From Parahoeflea olei (GTDB lineage Bacteria > Pseudomonadota > Alphaproteobacteria > Rhizobiales > Rhizobiaceae): DNA of 39,049 nt. This document shows positions 10,779 to 17,832 of this stretch, piece by piece (the first letter of the stretch is position 1; each line of letters starts with the position of its first letter). Made by a program: the position numbers and the translations under genes. The DNA lies in contig NZ_LQZT01000002.1 in NCBI RefSeq assembly GCF_001703635.1, positions 131,718 to 170,766 of the forward strand, written 5' to 3'. Under the pieces are notes generated by a model. It made no database searches. It was not told the origin of the DNA and saw only the letters and a list, made by a program, of their open reading frames with translations.

Positions 10779-10973
10779 CTTTTGTCCTTTCGTGTTCGTC
10801 CGGCTCTCGCCTTTGCGGCGGGCCGTCTTTTTGCCAGTCGGAAACTGATCGGCCGATCCGAAGCCGGATTGGCCGGGTGACCCTTCTGCCGGGACAGTCG
10901 CGGGTTGTTTCCCGTCAGGCTGGCCCCACCAAAAGGCGAACGGCGCAGGAAGCCCACGCCGTATTCGGCTCGC

Positions 10974-11002
10974 GGGATACGTGAGGCGCTGCGAAGAGTC
11001 AA
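10974..11002 (-). promoter_or_regulatory. Candidate sigma-70 promoter for rplU-rpmA with a long leader
   Basis: On the minus strand, TTGACT (11002-10997, within CTTGAC) and TATCCC (10979-10974) are separated by 17 bp. Transcription would begin near 10967, leaving about 190 nt of untranslated leader before rplU. The whole gap 10779-11130 (352 bp) has no gene; it holds this leader and, at its right end, the tRNA-Ser promoter. Confidence 0.5.
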
Positions 11003-11064
11003 GCCAATTTGCCCGTGAGCCCCCGGTTTGGCGCGGTTTGTGACGGGTGGGGCAAACTTACCCC

Positions 11065-11093
11065 TTGTCTAAGCCGCTCACGTTGGGTATGGA
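11065..11093 (+). promoter_or_regulatory. Candidate promoter of tRNA-Ser
   Basis: TTGTCT (11065-11070) and TATGGA (11088-11093) are separated by 17 bp, placing transcription start near 11100, about 30 nt upstream of the mature tRNA. The boxes are a fair match to the alphaproteobacterial housekeeping consensus. Confidence 0.45.
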
Positions 11094-11130
11094 AGCGCCC
11101 GCGCACAGATATTGCGCCGACCAAAGACGC

Positions 11131-11220
<90 letters not shown>

Positions 11221-11408
11221 TTCCCATCGTTTGAGATTTATAGCGCGATATTGCCACCGAGCACCGCGAACGCGGCGGGCGGCGCAACTGATCGCCGAAA
11301 CCATACGCCATGGGCCGAGGTTCCAGGATGGCGGCAGTCGCGCCCATTTCGGATGTCCATGTCGCGCAAAGGGGCAAACCAGGGCGGGCCTGTCGCCGGC
11401 GACAGGGA

Positions 11409-11713
11409 TCAGGACGCAGCGTTGGTGATGTGCTGCAGCAGCTTTACAAAATGGCTGGTCCGGACGCCCTTCGGGTTCTGCGCCGGGTCCACGATCTCAA
11501 CGACCACCAGCCGTTTTGACGGACTTATGGCAACCGCTTGCCCGCCAAAACCGGAGGCAAGGGCTGCACCTGCACCGTCTTGAGCTTTTCGACAGACCAG
11601 CCGGCCGATGCAGGATCGACGCCTTGCCATGGCTGCGCCTGCGCATCTCCGGCAAACGGCAAGGCAAACAGGGAAAACAGGGCCACCAGGAAAAACCTCG
11701 AATATCGCTGCAT
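11409..11713 (-). pseudogene. Serine hydrolase (beta-lactamase family) pseudogene, internally deleted
   Basis: The start MQRYSRFFLVALFSLFALPF (ATG at 11713, GGGAGGGG just upstream) is a good signal peptide. It is followed by QPWQGVDPASAGWSVEKLKTVQ, the usual opening of secreted beta-lactamase-family serine hydrolases. The frame ends at 11525. In another frame, from about 11551 to the TGA at 11409, the sequence reads GFGGQAVAISPSKRLVVVEI and on to KLLQHITNAAS, which matches the extreme C-terminus of the same family. The catalytic SxxK and YxN parts, normally hundreds of residues between these ends, are missing. The junction lies near a GTGCAGGTGCAG direct repeat at about 11570. I infer a large internal deletion with a frame change. 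Confidence 0.7.
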
Positions 11714-11859
11714 GTCCCCTCCCAAAGCCCACTGCCGCGGCACGATGCCGAGCGGCCGATCCCGCGCGCTCGCCCGGCAATTCTGAAAACCGGCGCGCCG
11801 AGAAATCGGCCCCGATTCGGGCGTTCGTGAGGCCGGGCAGGCTCTTGGGGAGCGGAGGT

Positions 11860-12846
11860 TCAATGCCCGACCGGTTCGATCCAGGCGCCGTGCGGGTCGG
11901 TCCATGCCGCAGCTTGAGCGTTGACCGACAGCAGGAAGGCGCCCTGCGCGGGAGCCTCTGCGGGGGAGACGCCGAAATGCGGCATGACGCCCGGTGCCTC
12001 GTTGCAGATCCAGACATCTGCCAGTGACGAGACGAGGGTGGCAAACCGCATGCGGTCGTCGTGGCTTGGGACATAGGCAAGAACGGCGGTATGGAAGACG
12101 ACAAGCGTGGCGTCTTGCGGAGCCTGGCGGCAGAGGGCTTCGAACTTCGGTCCGAGCAGATCGCCCTCAACGATCCTCGGACGCTCCTCTGCCACGGTAT
12201 CGAGGGCCAAACGAAGCCGGTCGCGGCGCCCCTGCTGTTCGGGCCAGACCAGCGTCTCGAGCCATGCGGCCTCGTCCGGGTCGCCGGCGTCGAGCGGATT
12301 GAGGTCGAGCCCGGCCCGCCACACGATCTGCGGAAGCCTGTCGGGGAGCTCGACATCTGCGCCAGCCCGGCACGGGAAGACGGGGTGCGGCTGGTCCTGC
12401 GCCGGGGGGCGGAGGCTGCGTGAGGGGTAGTCGTATCCGTATCGATCCGGGAAGAGGCAAAGGCCGGCGGATGCCCCGACCTCCAGGAGCGCCAGGGGCT
12501 GGGGCAGACCGCTCAAGACCGGCAGGAGCACGGCGCACCGTCCCGGCTCGTTCGTCTGCGTCGAGCGGTCGAGCATGATGGCGCGAACCGCATCGAAGCG
12601 ATCCACCAGAGCCTGCCTGAACTCGCTGTAGCTCGCCGGGACGCCGAAGAGGTGCCGGTAGGCGGCGAGAAGCAGGTTGGGCTGCTGCTTCGGCTGGGGC
12701 AGGGACGCGATCAGGCCGAGCACTTCTGCGTCCTGCGAGACGCCCAGGGTGAGCTGCTCGTAGAGCGGAGACCGCCCGCTCGCCTCACGGACTGCAAACC
12801 GATGGTAGCGGGCGGACAAGGCATCCCGATCCACACTGGTCGTCAT
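11860..12846 (-). CDS. DUF2332 family protein
   Basis: A 328-residue cytoplasmic protein of the DUF2332 family, function unknown. Matching segments include SPLYEQLTLGVSQDAEVLGL near residues 24-45, QPNLLLAAYRHLFG around 58-70, and LALLEVGASAGLCLFPDRYGY, which resembles a Rossmann-type glycine-rich turn. TLVVFHTAVLAYV and WICNEAPGV appear near the end. The family has been compared with SAM-dependent methyltransferases on the basis of such turns, but that is unproven. The start is set at 12846 because GGAGGAG lies 6 nt upstream. It has no close operon partner. Confidence 0.85.
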   Translation of the reverse strand: MTTSVDRDALSARYHRFAVREASGRSPLYEQLTLGVSQDAEVLGLIASLPQPKQQPNLLLAAYRHLFGVPASYSEFRQALVDRFDAVRAIMLDRSTQTNEPGRCAVLLPVLSGLPQPLALLEVGASAGLCLFPDRYGYDYPSRSLRPPAQDQPHPVFPCRAGADVELPDRLPQIVWRAGLDLNPLDAGDPDEAAWLETLVWPEQQGRRDRLRLALDTVAEERPRIVEGDLLGPKFEALCRQAPQDATLVVFHTAVLAYVPSHDDRMRFATLVSSLADVWICNEAPGVMPHFGVSPAEAPAQGAFLLSVNAQAAAWTDPHGAWIEPVGH

Positions 12847-13008
12847 GTTGAACTCCTCCGCGCTGCAGGCCGCCAACGACCGGCAGCCTTGTAGCACTCG
12901 GGCGTGAAGCGCGGACAGTCAAGCTTCCTGCCCCGGCAAGCAGGCCGGTGCTTGGCCCCGGCGCGGCTGTTGGGCACGCCGGATTGGCCTTTGAAGCCGT
13001 CGCGCGCG

Positions 13009-13458
13009 TCAGTCGCCGGGGCAAGGCCGATGCTTCTCGAACCGTGCATCGCCGCCCTCCAGCTCCCGGGTGCGCACCCATCCCAGCCGTTCATAGAAGC
13101 CGGTGGCGCGGGAGGAGCCGTCGGTTTCAAGCCAGATCGACGGATGATGCGCGAAGAGCAACGCTTCGGCCCGTTGCACAAGCCGGCGGCCGATGCCCAG
13201 CCCTGCCTGCTCGGGGCGAACGAAGGCCGCAAACAGGCACGCATCCTCGACATCCACCATCGAGAAGCCAACAATGCGGCCCTCCTGTTCGGCGACCCAA
13301 ATGCAGGCATGCGCATGCAGGGCTTCCCGAAGCGTTCCGGAGGTGATGCCCATTTCGGTCAGTTGCCTGATCGACAGGTGATTTTCCCGGACACTCGTCC
13401 TAACGTCAAAAATGGCGGGAATGTCGGCTTCGGTGGCAGTGCGGATCGAAACTGTCAT
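13009..13458 (-). CDS. GNAT-family N-acetyltransferase
   Basis: A 149-residue single-domain acetyltransferase. It opens SIRTATEADIPAIFDVRTSV, typical of GNAT proteins. FSMVDVEDACLFAAFVRPEQ precedes the acetyl-CoA loop AGLGIGRRLVQRAEAL, and the motif B region IWLETDGSSRATGFYERLGW follows. The substrate is unknown. The ATG at 13458 matches the family start; no clear Shine-Dalgarno is seen. The 217 bp upstream (13459-13676) hold nothing recognisable. Confidence 0.87.
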   Translation of the reverse strand: MTVSIRTATEADIPAIFDVRTSVRENHLSIRQLTEMGITSGTLREALHAHACIWVAEQEGRIVGFSMVDVEDACLFAAFVRPEQAGLGIGRRLVQRAEALLFAHHPSIWLETDGSSRATGFYERLGWVRTRELEGGDARFEKHRPCPGD

Positions 13459-13676
13459 GGGCAACCGGATTGCGGGTGGAGCGGACTGCAAATTTTGAGG
13501 GATATCCGCCTTTCCTGTCCGGTCTAGCCGAAAGCGGGCAGGCAGGAAACCATCGCACTTGTGGCCATCGGCTGTCGGCACGATTTCGCGACGCCAAGTC
13601 GTTTCCGGATTGCCGGGCCGGCCGTCTTCGCGCGTGCCCGGCTGCGGCGGGCAAAGCCCGAAAACGGCTCTCGGGC

Positions 13677-13907
13677 CTAATCGGTGAGCTTGCCCGATCG
13701 TGCTCCGTCCTTGTGGCGTATGGGAAGCTGCGACAGGATTTCGGGCTCGAGCAGCCTGGCATTGATCCCGAACCGCATCAGCACCAAGGACGGGCGTCCG
13801 TCCGAAGGCGTGGTCCGGCCGGTATAGACGCGATCCCAGAAGGCGCTCGCGGTGTCGTCTGCCGTGACGCCGGCGGGGTTCGTGTTTGTATGGCAGGGCG
13901 AAGTCAT
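13677..13907 (-). pseudogene. Probable truncated class I SAM methyltransferase
   Basis: A 76-residue reading frame starting MTSPCHTNTNPAGVTADDTA. The following SAFWDRVYTGRTTPSDGRPS and LVLMRF resemble the N-terminal cap that precedes the glycine-rich SAM loop in a group of small methyltransferases. After residue 46 the similarity stops and no SAM-binding motif follows in any frame before the GNAT gene, so the gene looks cut off. It is divergent from an Rrf2 regulator; regulator-target pairs of this layout are common. There is no clear ribosome binding site. It could instead be a small intact protein of unknown function. Confidence 0.4.
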
Positions 13908-13932
13908 GTATCGTCAAATGAGCCATAAGTGC

Positions 13933-13953
13933 GCGCATGTCAATATCATGCGC
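13933..13953. promoter_or_regulatory. Perfect inverted repeat, candidate Rrf2 operator
   Basis: GCGCATG (13933-13939) and CATGCGC (13947-13953) are perfect inverted copies around a TCAATAT centre. They lie 27 bp upstream of the rrf2 start and 26 bp upstream of the divergent short gene. Rrf2-family dimers bind AT-centred dyads of this size and often repress themselves. A TTGACA on the minus strand runs through the centre, so binding would block leftward transcription. Confidence 0.5.
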
Positions 13954-13979
13954 TTTCATTTGTTACGAAAGGGGCCGCA

Positions 13980-14441
13980 ATGCGCCAGGACAGCCGCTTG
14001 CCGCGGGTGCTTCACGCGCTTCTGCATCTCGAGCAGATGCAGAAGCCGGCGACCTCCGAGCTGATTGCCCAGATGCTGGGAACGAATGCCTCGGTGGTTC
14101 GCCGCACCATGGGAGGCCTGCGCGAGGCGGGCATCGTCGTCTCGGTCAAGGGGCATGGCGGGGGATGGTCGCTGGCACGGCCGCTGGCGGAGATTTCCTT
14201 GCTCGATATCTACCAGGCGCTGGATGCCCCGACGCTTTTTGCCATCGGCACCGATGACGGCCAGTCGACATGCCTGCTCGCCCGGGCGGCAAATGACGCG
14301 ACGGCAAACGCCCTCCTGAAGGCGCAGCACCATTTTCAAGCGCATCTGAGACGCATTTCCGTCGCGGATCTGGCTTCGAATGTCGAGCAGGGCACACCGG
14401 GGCAGGCCGGGAGTGGGCCGGACGCTGCCGAGTGGGGGTGA
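13980..14441 (+). CDS. Rrf2-family transcriptional regulator
   Basis: A 153-residue winged-helix regulator. The ATG at 13980 has AAAGGGG 6 nt upstream. Residues 1-65 form the DNA-binding part (LPRVLHALLHLEQ, SELIAQMLGTNASVVRRTMG, LREAGIVVSVKGHGGGWSLA), followed by the dimerisation helix LAEISLLDIYQAL. Rrf2 proteins such as IscR or NsrR bind an Fe-S cluster through three cysteines; here only one cysteine (STCLLARA) is visible, so a cluster is unlikely and thiol or ligand sensing is more probable. The C-terminal 20 residues are Gly/Pro-rich and unconserved. It is divergent from the truncated methyltransferase. Confidence 0.88.
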   Translation: MRQDSRLPRVLHALLHLEQMQKPATSELIAQMLGTNASVVRRTMGGLREAGIVVSVKGHGGGWSLARPLAEISLLDIYQALDAPTLFAIGTDDGQSTCLLARAANDATANALLKAQHHFQAHLRRISVADLASNVEQGTPGQAGSGPDAAEWG

Positions 14442-14705
14442 CGTCTGCTTGCGCGGCAGGGACTTCGCGCAGGGCCGCTCCGCTCTCCAACCTATTGGAG
14501 CGGTTTGGGTGCGGGGCCCCGGGGCGCAGCTGCTCCGGTGGAGCGCCGCTGCTCCGCAAGAGCGGCACCAGGGGCAGGCGGTCTTGCCCCCGGTTTTCGA
14601 TGAGGTGTCGCACCGTCGCTGCGGCGCGATTGCGCAGGCCGGGTGCAGGGCCGGGGCAGCCAGAGTCGCAGGGTGTTCCGGTGACGGCCGGGCGGCGGCG
14701 CCGGG

Positions 14706-15494
14706 TCAAGCAGTCAGATGCGGTCGCATCAGCTGCGCCACAGCATCCGGCGTTTCCATGATCGCCAGATGCGGTCCCTCGATCCAGGCGAGAGTCGAGC
14801 CCGCGATGCCCTTGGCAAGGGCGGTCGAGGCCGCCGGATCGACCATCTGGTCGTACCGGTTGCCGAGAACCAGGGTCGGCGCGCGGATCGCGGCGAGATC
14901 CCGGGTGATGTCGAGCGTCAGATCCAGCTCTGCCTGCCGGGCGATGCCCTGCCAGTCGCTTCCCCTGACCATGTCTTCGGCGACAGCCTCGCCATCCCCG
15001 ATCCCGGCCAGGAAGGCGTGGCTGAAGCCGGTCAGCAGCATCAGCCGCGCAAGTGCCGCAGGATCTCGCCTGGCCAGATCGGCCCAGAGACGAAACTGCA
15101 GTTGCGACCGCGGGTCTGCGGAATGCGCGAAGCCGCCGATCAGCACCAGCTTGCCGACCCTGTCGGGATGGCGTGCCGCAAGCCGCGCCGCGACGGCGGA
15201 GCCCAGCGAGAAGCCCGCGAGATCGAAGCGGTCGAGCCCGGCATGGTCCGCCGCGGCGAGCACCTGTCCGACAAGACGGTCAAGCGTGAGCACTTCGGTC
15301 GGGTCATCGGTCAGCCCGGACCCGGCATAGTCGGGCCGCAGCAGGCGCCTGCCCGGCAGATGGGGCATCAGGCCCGCGAAATTCGCTTCGCCATCTCCCC
15401 CTGTCCCATGCACGAGCACGAGCGGTCGCCCCTCGCCATCGTCCCGGTAGCCGATACGCGCGCCATCATTCTGCAGATATTCGATTTTCGACAT
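14706..15494 (-). CDS. Alpha/beta-fold hydrolase
   Basis: A 262-residue cytoplasmic hydrolase. The oxyanion region is LVLVHGTGGDGE, and the nucleophile elbow is AGFSLGSAV (Ser in GFSLG). The acid is probably the Asp in NRYDQMVDP, and the base is His in EGPHLAIMETP. It resembles the 3-oxoadipate enol-lactonase/haloperoxidase-like group, but the substrate cannot be assigned. The start at 15494 is supported by a GGAG 8 nt upstream; an in-frame ATG at 15524 is less likely. It is divergent from a MerR regulator and probably its target. The 264 bp downstream (14442-14705) show no gene. Confidence 0.88.
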   Translation of the reverse strand: MSKIEYLQNDGARIGYRDDGEGRPLVLVHGTGGDGEANFAGLMPHLPGRRLLRPDYAGSGLTDDPTEVLTLDRLVGQVLAAADHAGLDRFDLAGFSLGSAVAARLAARHPDRVGKLVLIGGFAHSADPRSQLQFRLWADLARRDPAALARLMLLTGFSHAFLAGIGDGEAVAEDMVRGSDWQGIARQAELDLTLDITRDLAAIRAPTLVLGNRYDQMVDPAASTALAKGIAGSTLAWIEGPHLAIMETPDAVAQLMRPHLTA

Positions 15495-15536
15495 TGGGTT
15501 CACTCCGACTTGATGTGTCGGCAAACTTCCTGCACG

Positions 15537-15552
15537 CTGACAGCGCTGTCAG
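15537..15552. promoter_or_regulatory. 16-bp perfect palindrome, candidate MerR operator
   Basis: CTGACAGCGCTGTCAG is a perfect palindrome in the 86-bp gap between the alpha/beta hydrolase and merR. On the minus strand it lies directly after a TTGACC -35 box (15558-15553), the position MerR-family activators occupy in their long-spacer promoters. A good -10 box is not obvious, so the promoter assignment is weaker than the palindrome itself. Confidence 0.6.
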
Positions 15553-15580
15553 GGTCAAGCGAAAAAGAAACGAGGGCATC

Positions 15581-15964
15581 ATGCAGATCGGCGAAATTTC
15601 GCAGCGGAGCGGCATCAGCGTGCGGATGCTGCGGTTCTATGAGGCGGAGGGGCTGCTCCGGCCGCACCGGACCGCGAGCGGCTATCGCGACTATTCCGCG
15701 GAGGACCTGGAGACGGCACGCCGCATCCGCCAGCTCGCCGATGCCGGGCTGACCGTCGAGGCGATGCATGATCTCCTGCCCTGCGTCATCAGTCCGGAGC
15801 CGAGCTTTCATCCCTGTGACCGCCTGCGCGCGCGGCTGAAGGCCGAGGTCGACAAGCTCGACCGAAAGCTCTCGGATATTCAGCGATCGCGCGCGCAGAT
15901 CGCCGCCTATCTCGACGGGCTGCCGCGCGAAGAGGGGCGCGAACCGGCAAGCGCCGTGTCCTGA
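15581..15964 (+). CDS. MerR-family transcriptional regulator
   Basis: A 127-residue regulator. The N-terminal MerR winged helix is complete (MQIGEISQRSGISVRMLRFY, EAEGLLRPHRTASGYRDYS). A dimerisation coiled coil follows at about residues 80-118 (RLRARLKAEVDKLDRKLSDI). The short effector region contains two cysteines, LLPCVISPEPSFHPCDRL, a spacing seen in small MerR proteins beside hydrolase or dehydrogenase genes. Metal or thiol sensing is possible but not shown. The start is set by a GAGG 5 nt upstream. It is divergent from the alpha/beta hydrolase and convergent with the TetR gene. Confidence 0.9.
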   Translation: MQIGEISQRSGISVRMLRFYEAEGLLRPHRTASGYRDYSAEDLETARRIRQLADAGLTVEAMHDLLPCVISPEPSFHPCDRLRARLKAEVDKLDRKLSDIQRSRAQIAAYLDGLPREEGREPASAVS

Positions 15965-16009
15965 TGCGGCTGACCGGAAACCGCGCGCCCGCCGCCCGAA
16001 CGGCCGGGG

Positions 16010-16654
16010 TCAGGCGCGGGCCTCGGCCCGGTGCGGCGCGGCGATGCCGTTCAGCAGGTAGTCGACCAGGGTTTCCGCCAGGGCCTCGCGGGACTCCGGC
16101 GTATCCTCCGGCCGCGGGCGGTACCAGACGGTCATCCAGTTCAGGGCGCCCAGCATCGGCTTGACGATCAGCCGCGGATTGCAGGGGCGCAGCAGTCCCT
16201 GGGCCATGCCGTCCTCGATGATCCCGACCAGGATCGCTTCGCCGCGGTCGCGCAAGTCGATGATTTCGCGCAGCACGGCGCGCTGCTCGGGCGTGGTGCT
16301 GCGCGACATGTGCATGTCCACGCCTTCCACGGCCACCTTTGCATAGGGCAGGCGCTCCATGATCTGCCGGGCCAGCGTCATCAGCACGCCATGCAGCTTC
16401 TCGAGCGGCGTGCCGGCGCCCTTGGCGACCTCCTCGATCGCTTCGATATAAGCGGTCATGGTCTCGCGGTGGACGTCGAGATAGAGATTGGTCTTGCTCT
16501 TGAAGTGGTAGTAGATCTTGCCCTTCGTCGAGCCGAGGACGTCGGCGACCATGTCGATCGACGTGCCTGCAAAGCCGTATTCCATAAAGGCAACGGCGGC
16601 GGCATCGAGGATTTCCGTGCGGCCGCCCGACCTCGCTCTGCCGCGCGCTTTCAT
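16010..16654 (-). CDS. TetR/AcrR-family transcriptional regulator
   Basis: A 214-residue repressor-type regulator. The N-terminal HTH (residues 10-60) includes TEILDAAAVAFMEYGFAGTS, IDMVADVLGSTKGKIYYHF and KSKTNLYLDVHRE. The all-helical C-terminal domain (about 75-210) resembles the KstR2-like group, many of which sense acyl-CoA esters; the ligand here is not known. The ATG at 16654 is chosen because the basic Arg-rich lead KARGRARSGGRTE directly precedes the HTH. An in-frame upstream ATG at 16717 gives an unconserved extension. No obvious target lies beside it. Confidence 0.9.
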   Translation of the reverse strand: MKARGRARSGGRTEILDAAAVAFMEYGFAGTSIDMVADVLGSTKGKIYYHFKSKTNLYLDVHRETMTAYIEAIEEVAKGAGTPLEKLHGVLMTLARQIMERLPYAKVAVEGVDMHMSRSTTPEQRAVLREIIDLRDRGEAILVGIIEDGMAQGLLRPCNPRLIVKPMLGALNWMTVWYRPRPEDTPESREALAETLVDYLLNGIAAPHRAEARA

Positions 16655-16801
16655 GGGGAGGTTTCCTCTCTGAAACAGTTGGCCCCATGGATTAACCTGA
16701 TTTGACGGCATTGCCAATGTAAGCCCCGGCGCGGCCCGGCCCGGCCAGGAGGCAGCCGTGCCCGGCCGGGATCGAGGAGGGCTTTTGCGCCCTTGCCTGG
16801 C

Positions 16802-17767
16802 TCAGCGGGGCCGGGGCAGCGTCGCCAGGTCGAAGACCTCTGCGTGGGAGGCGACGAACATGCGTCCGCCGGGCAGCACCCAGCCGCGGAACATGCCGTC
16901 GGTGTTGTAGGGGGCGGTGATCGCCCCGTCGGCGCCGACGGCGACCAGTCCCGCGCCGATGTCGTGCGGCTTGAGATCCTGATGGATCACCTTCGAAGCC
17001 GCGTCCTCGAGGCTTTCGCCGAGATAGGCCATGCGGCTCGCAATCTCGTGGGCGACGGCGTGGCGGATGAAATATTCGCCCTTGCCGGTGCCGGAGACGG
17101 CGCAGACGCCGTTTCGCGCATAGGTGCCGGCGCCGATGATCGGGCTGTCGCCGATGCGGCCTGCGGGCTTGTTGGTGTAGCCGCCGGTGGAGGTGGCCGC
17201 GGCGAGCGTGCCGGCGCTGTCGAGCGCCACGGCGCCGACGGTGCCGTGTTTCTCCGCCTCGCTGGCCTTGGCGGCGGTTCCCGCGGCCTGATGTCGTTTC
17301 ATCGCGCTGAGCGCCGCCACCCGCCGTTCGGTGGTGAAATAGGACGGCTCGACGATGTCGAGGCCCGCGCCGGCGGCAAAGGCATCCGCGGCCGGGCCGC
17401 CGAGCATGACCGCCTCTTGCGCCTCCATCACGGCGCGGGCCGCCCTGATCGGGTTGCGGATCCGCCGGGCGAGCGTCACGCTGCCGGCGGCGAGATCGGC
17501 GCCGTTCATGATCGCGGCGTCGAGTTCGTGTTCGCCATCGGTGTTGAGCGCCGCGCCGTGCCCGGCGTTGAAATGCGGCGAATCCTCCATCACCACGACG
17601 GCGGCCTCGACCGCATCGAGCGCGCTGCCGCCTGCCGTCAGCACCGCCCAGCCGGCCTCGAGCGACCTGCCGAGGTCCGCGCGCGCGGCGATCCACTCGT
17701 CTTCCGCCAGATCCAGTCTGGCCATGACGCCGCAGCCGCCATGGATTGCCAATGCCGTCGGGTTCAT
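16802..17767 (-). CDS. iaaA: Isoaspartyl peptidase/L-asparaginase (Ntn-hydrolase, plant type)
   Basis: A 321-residue EcAIII/IaaA-type enzyme that cleaves itself and then hydrolyses beta-aspartyl dipeptides and, less well, asparagine. It opens ALAIHGGCGV, and FNAGHGAALNTDG follows. The autocleavage and nucleophile threonine is Thr176 in HGTVGAVALD, preceded by a short linker. The substrate loop STGGYTNKPAGRIGDSPIIG and GTGKGEYFIR are intact. A GGAAAGGAACAGGAA ribosome-binding region precedes the ATG. It is 65 bp behind the dipeptide-type binding protein gene, with a stem-loop between them. The context suggests that the transporter brings in isoaspartyl or related amide substrates. Confidence 0.93.
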   Translation of the reverse strand: MNPTALAIHGGCGVMARLDLAEDEWIAARADLGRSLEAGWAVLTAGGSALDAVEAAVVVMEDSPHFNAGHGAALNTDGEHELDAAIMNGADLAAGSVTLARRIRNPIRAARAVMEAQEAVMLGGPAADAFAAGAGLDIVEPSYFTTERRVAALSAMKRHQAAGTAAKASEAEKHGTVGAVALDSAGTLAAATSTGGYTNKPAGRIGDSPIIGAGTYARNGVCAVSGTGKGEYFIRHAVAHEIASRMAYLGESLEDAASKVIHQDLKPHDIGAGLVAVGADGAITAPYNTDGMFRGWVLPGGRMFVASHAEVFDLATLPRPR

Positions 17768-17791
17768 TTCCTGTTCCTTTCCATATAGAAA

Positions 17792-17815
17792 GGGCCGGAT
17801 CTTGCGATCCGGCCC
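17792..17815 (-). terminator. Stem-loop between binding protein gene and iaaA
   Basis: GGGCCGGATC (17792-17801) and GATCCGGCCC (17806-17815) form a perfect 10-bp stem with a TTGC loop. On the minus strand it is followed by TTTCTATAT. It lies just after the binding-protein stop and before the iaaA ribosome binding site. A partial terminator or 3' stabiliser would let the binding protein be made in excess over the downstream enzyme. Confidence 0.6.
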
Positions 17816-17832
17816 CCATCATCGCAAACCGC

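Noticed and set aside
14442..14705. Possible small gene between rrf2 and the alpha/beta hydrolase
   Set aside because: No frame there has a plausible start signal or recognisable motif; I see nothing supportable in this stretch.
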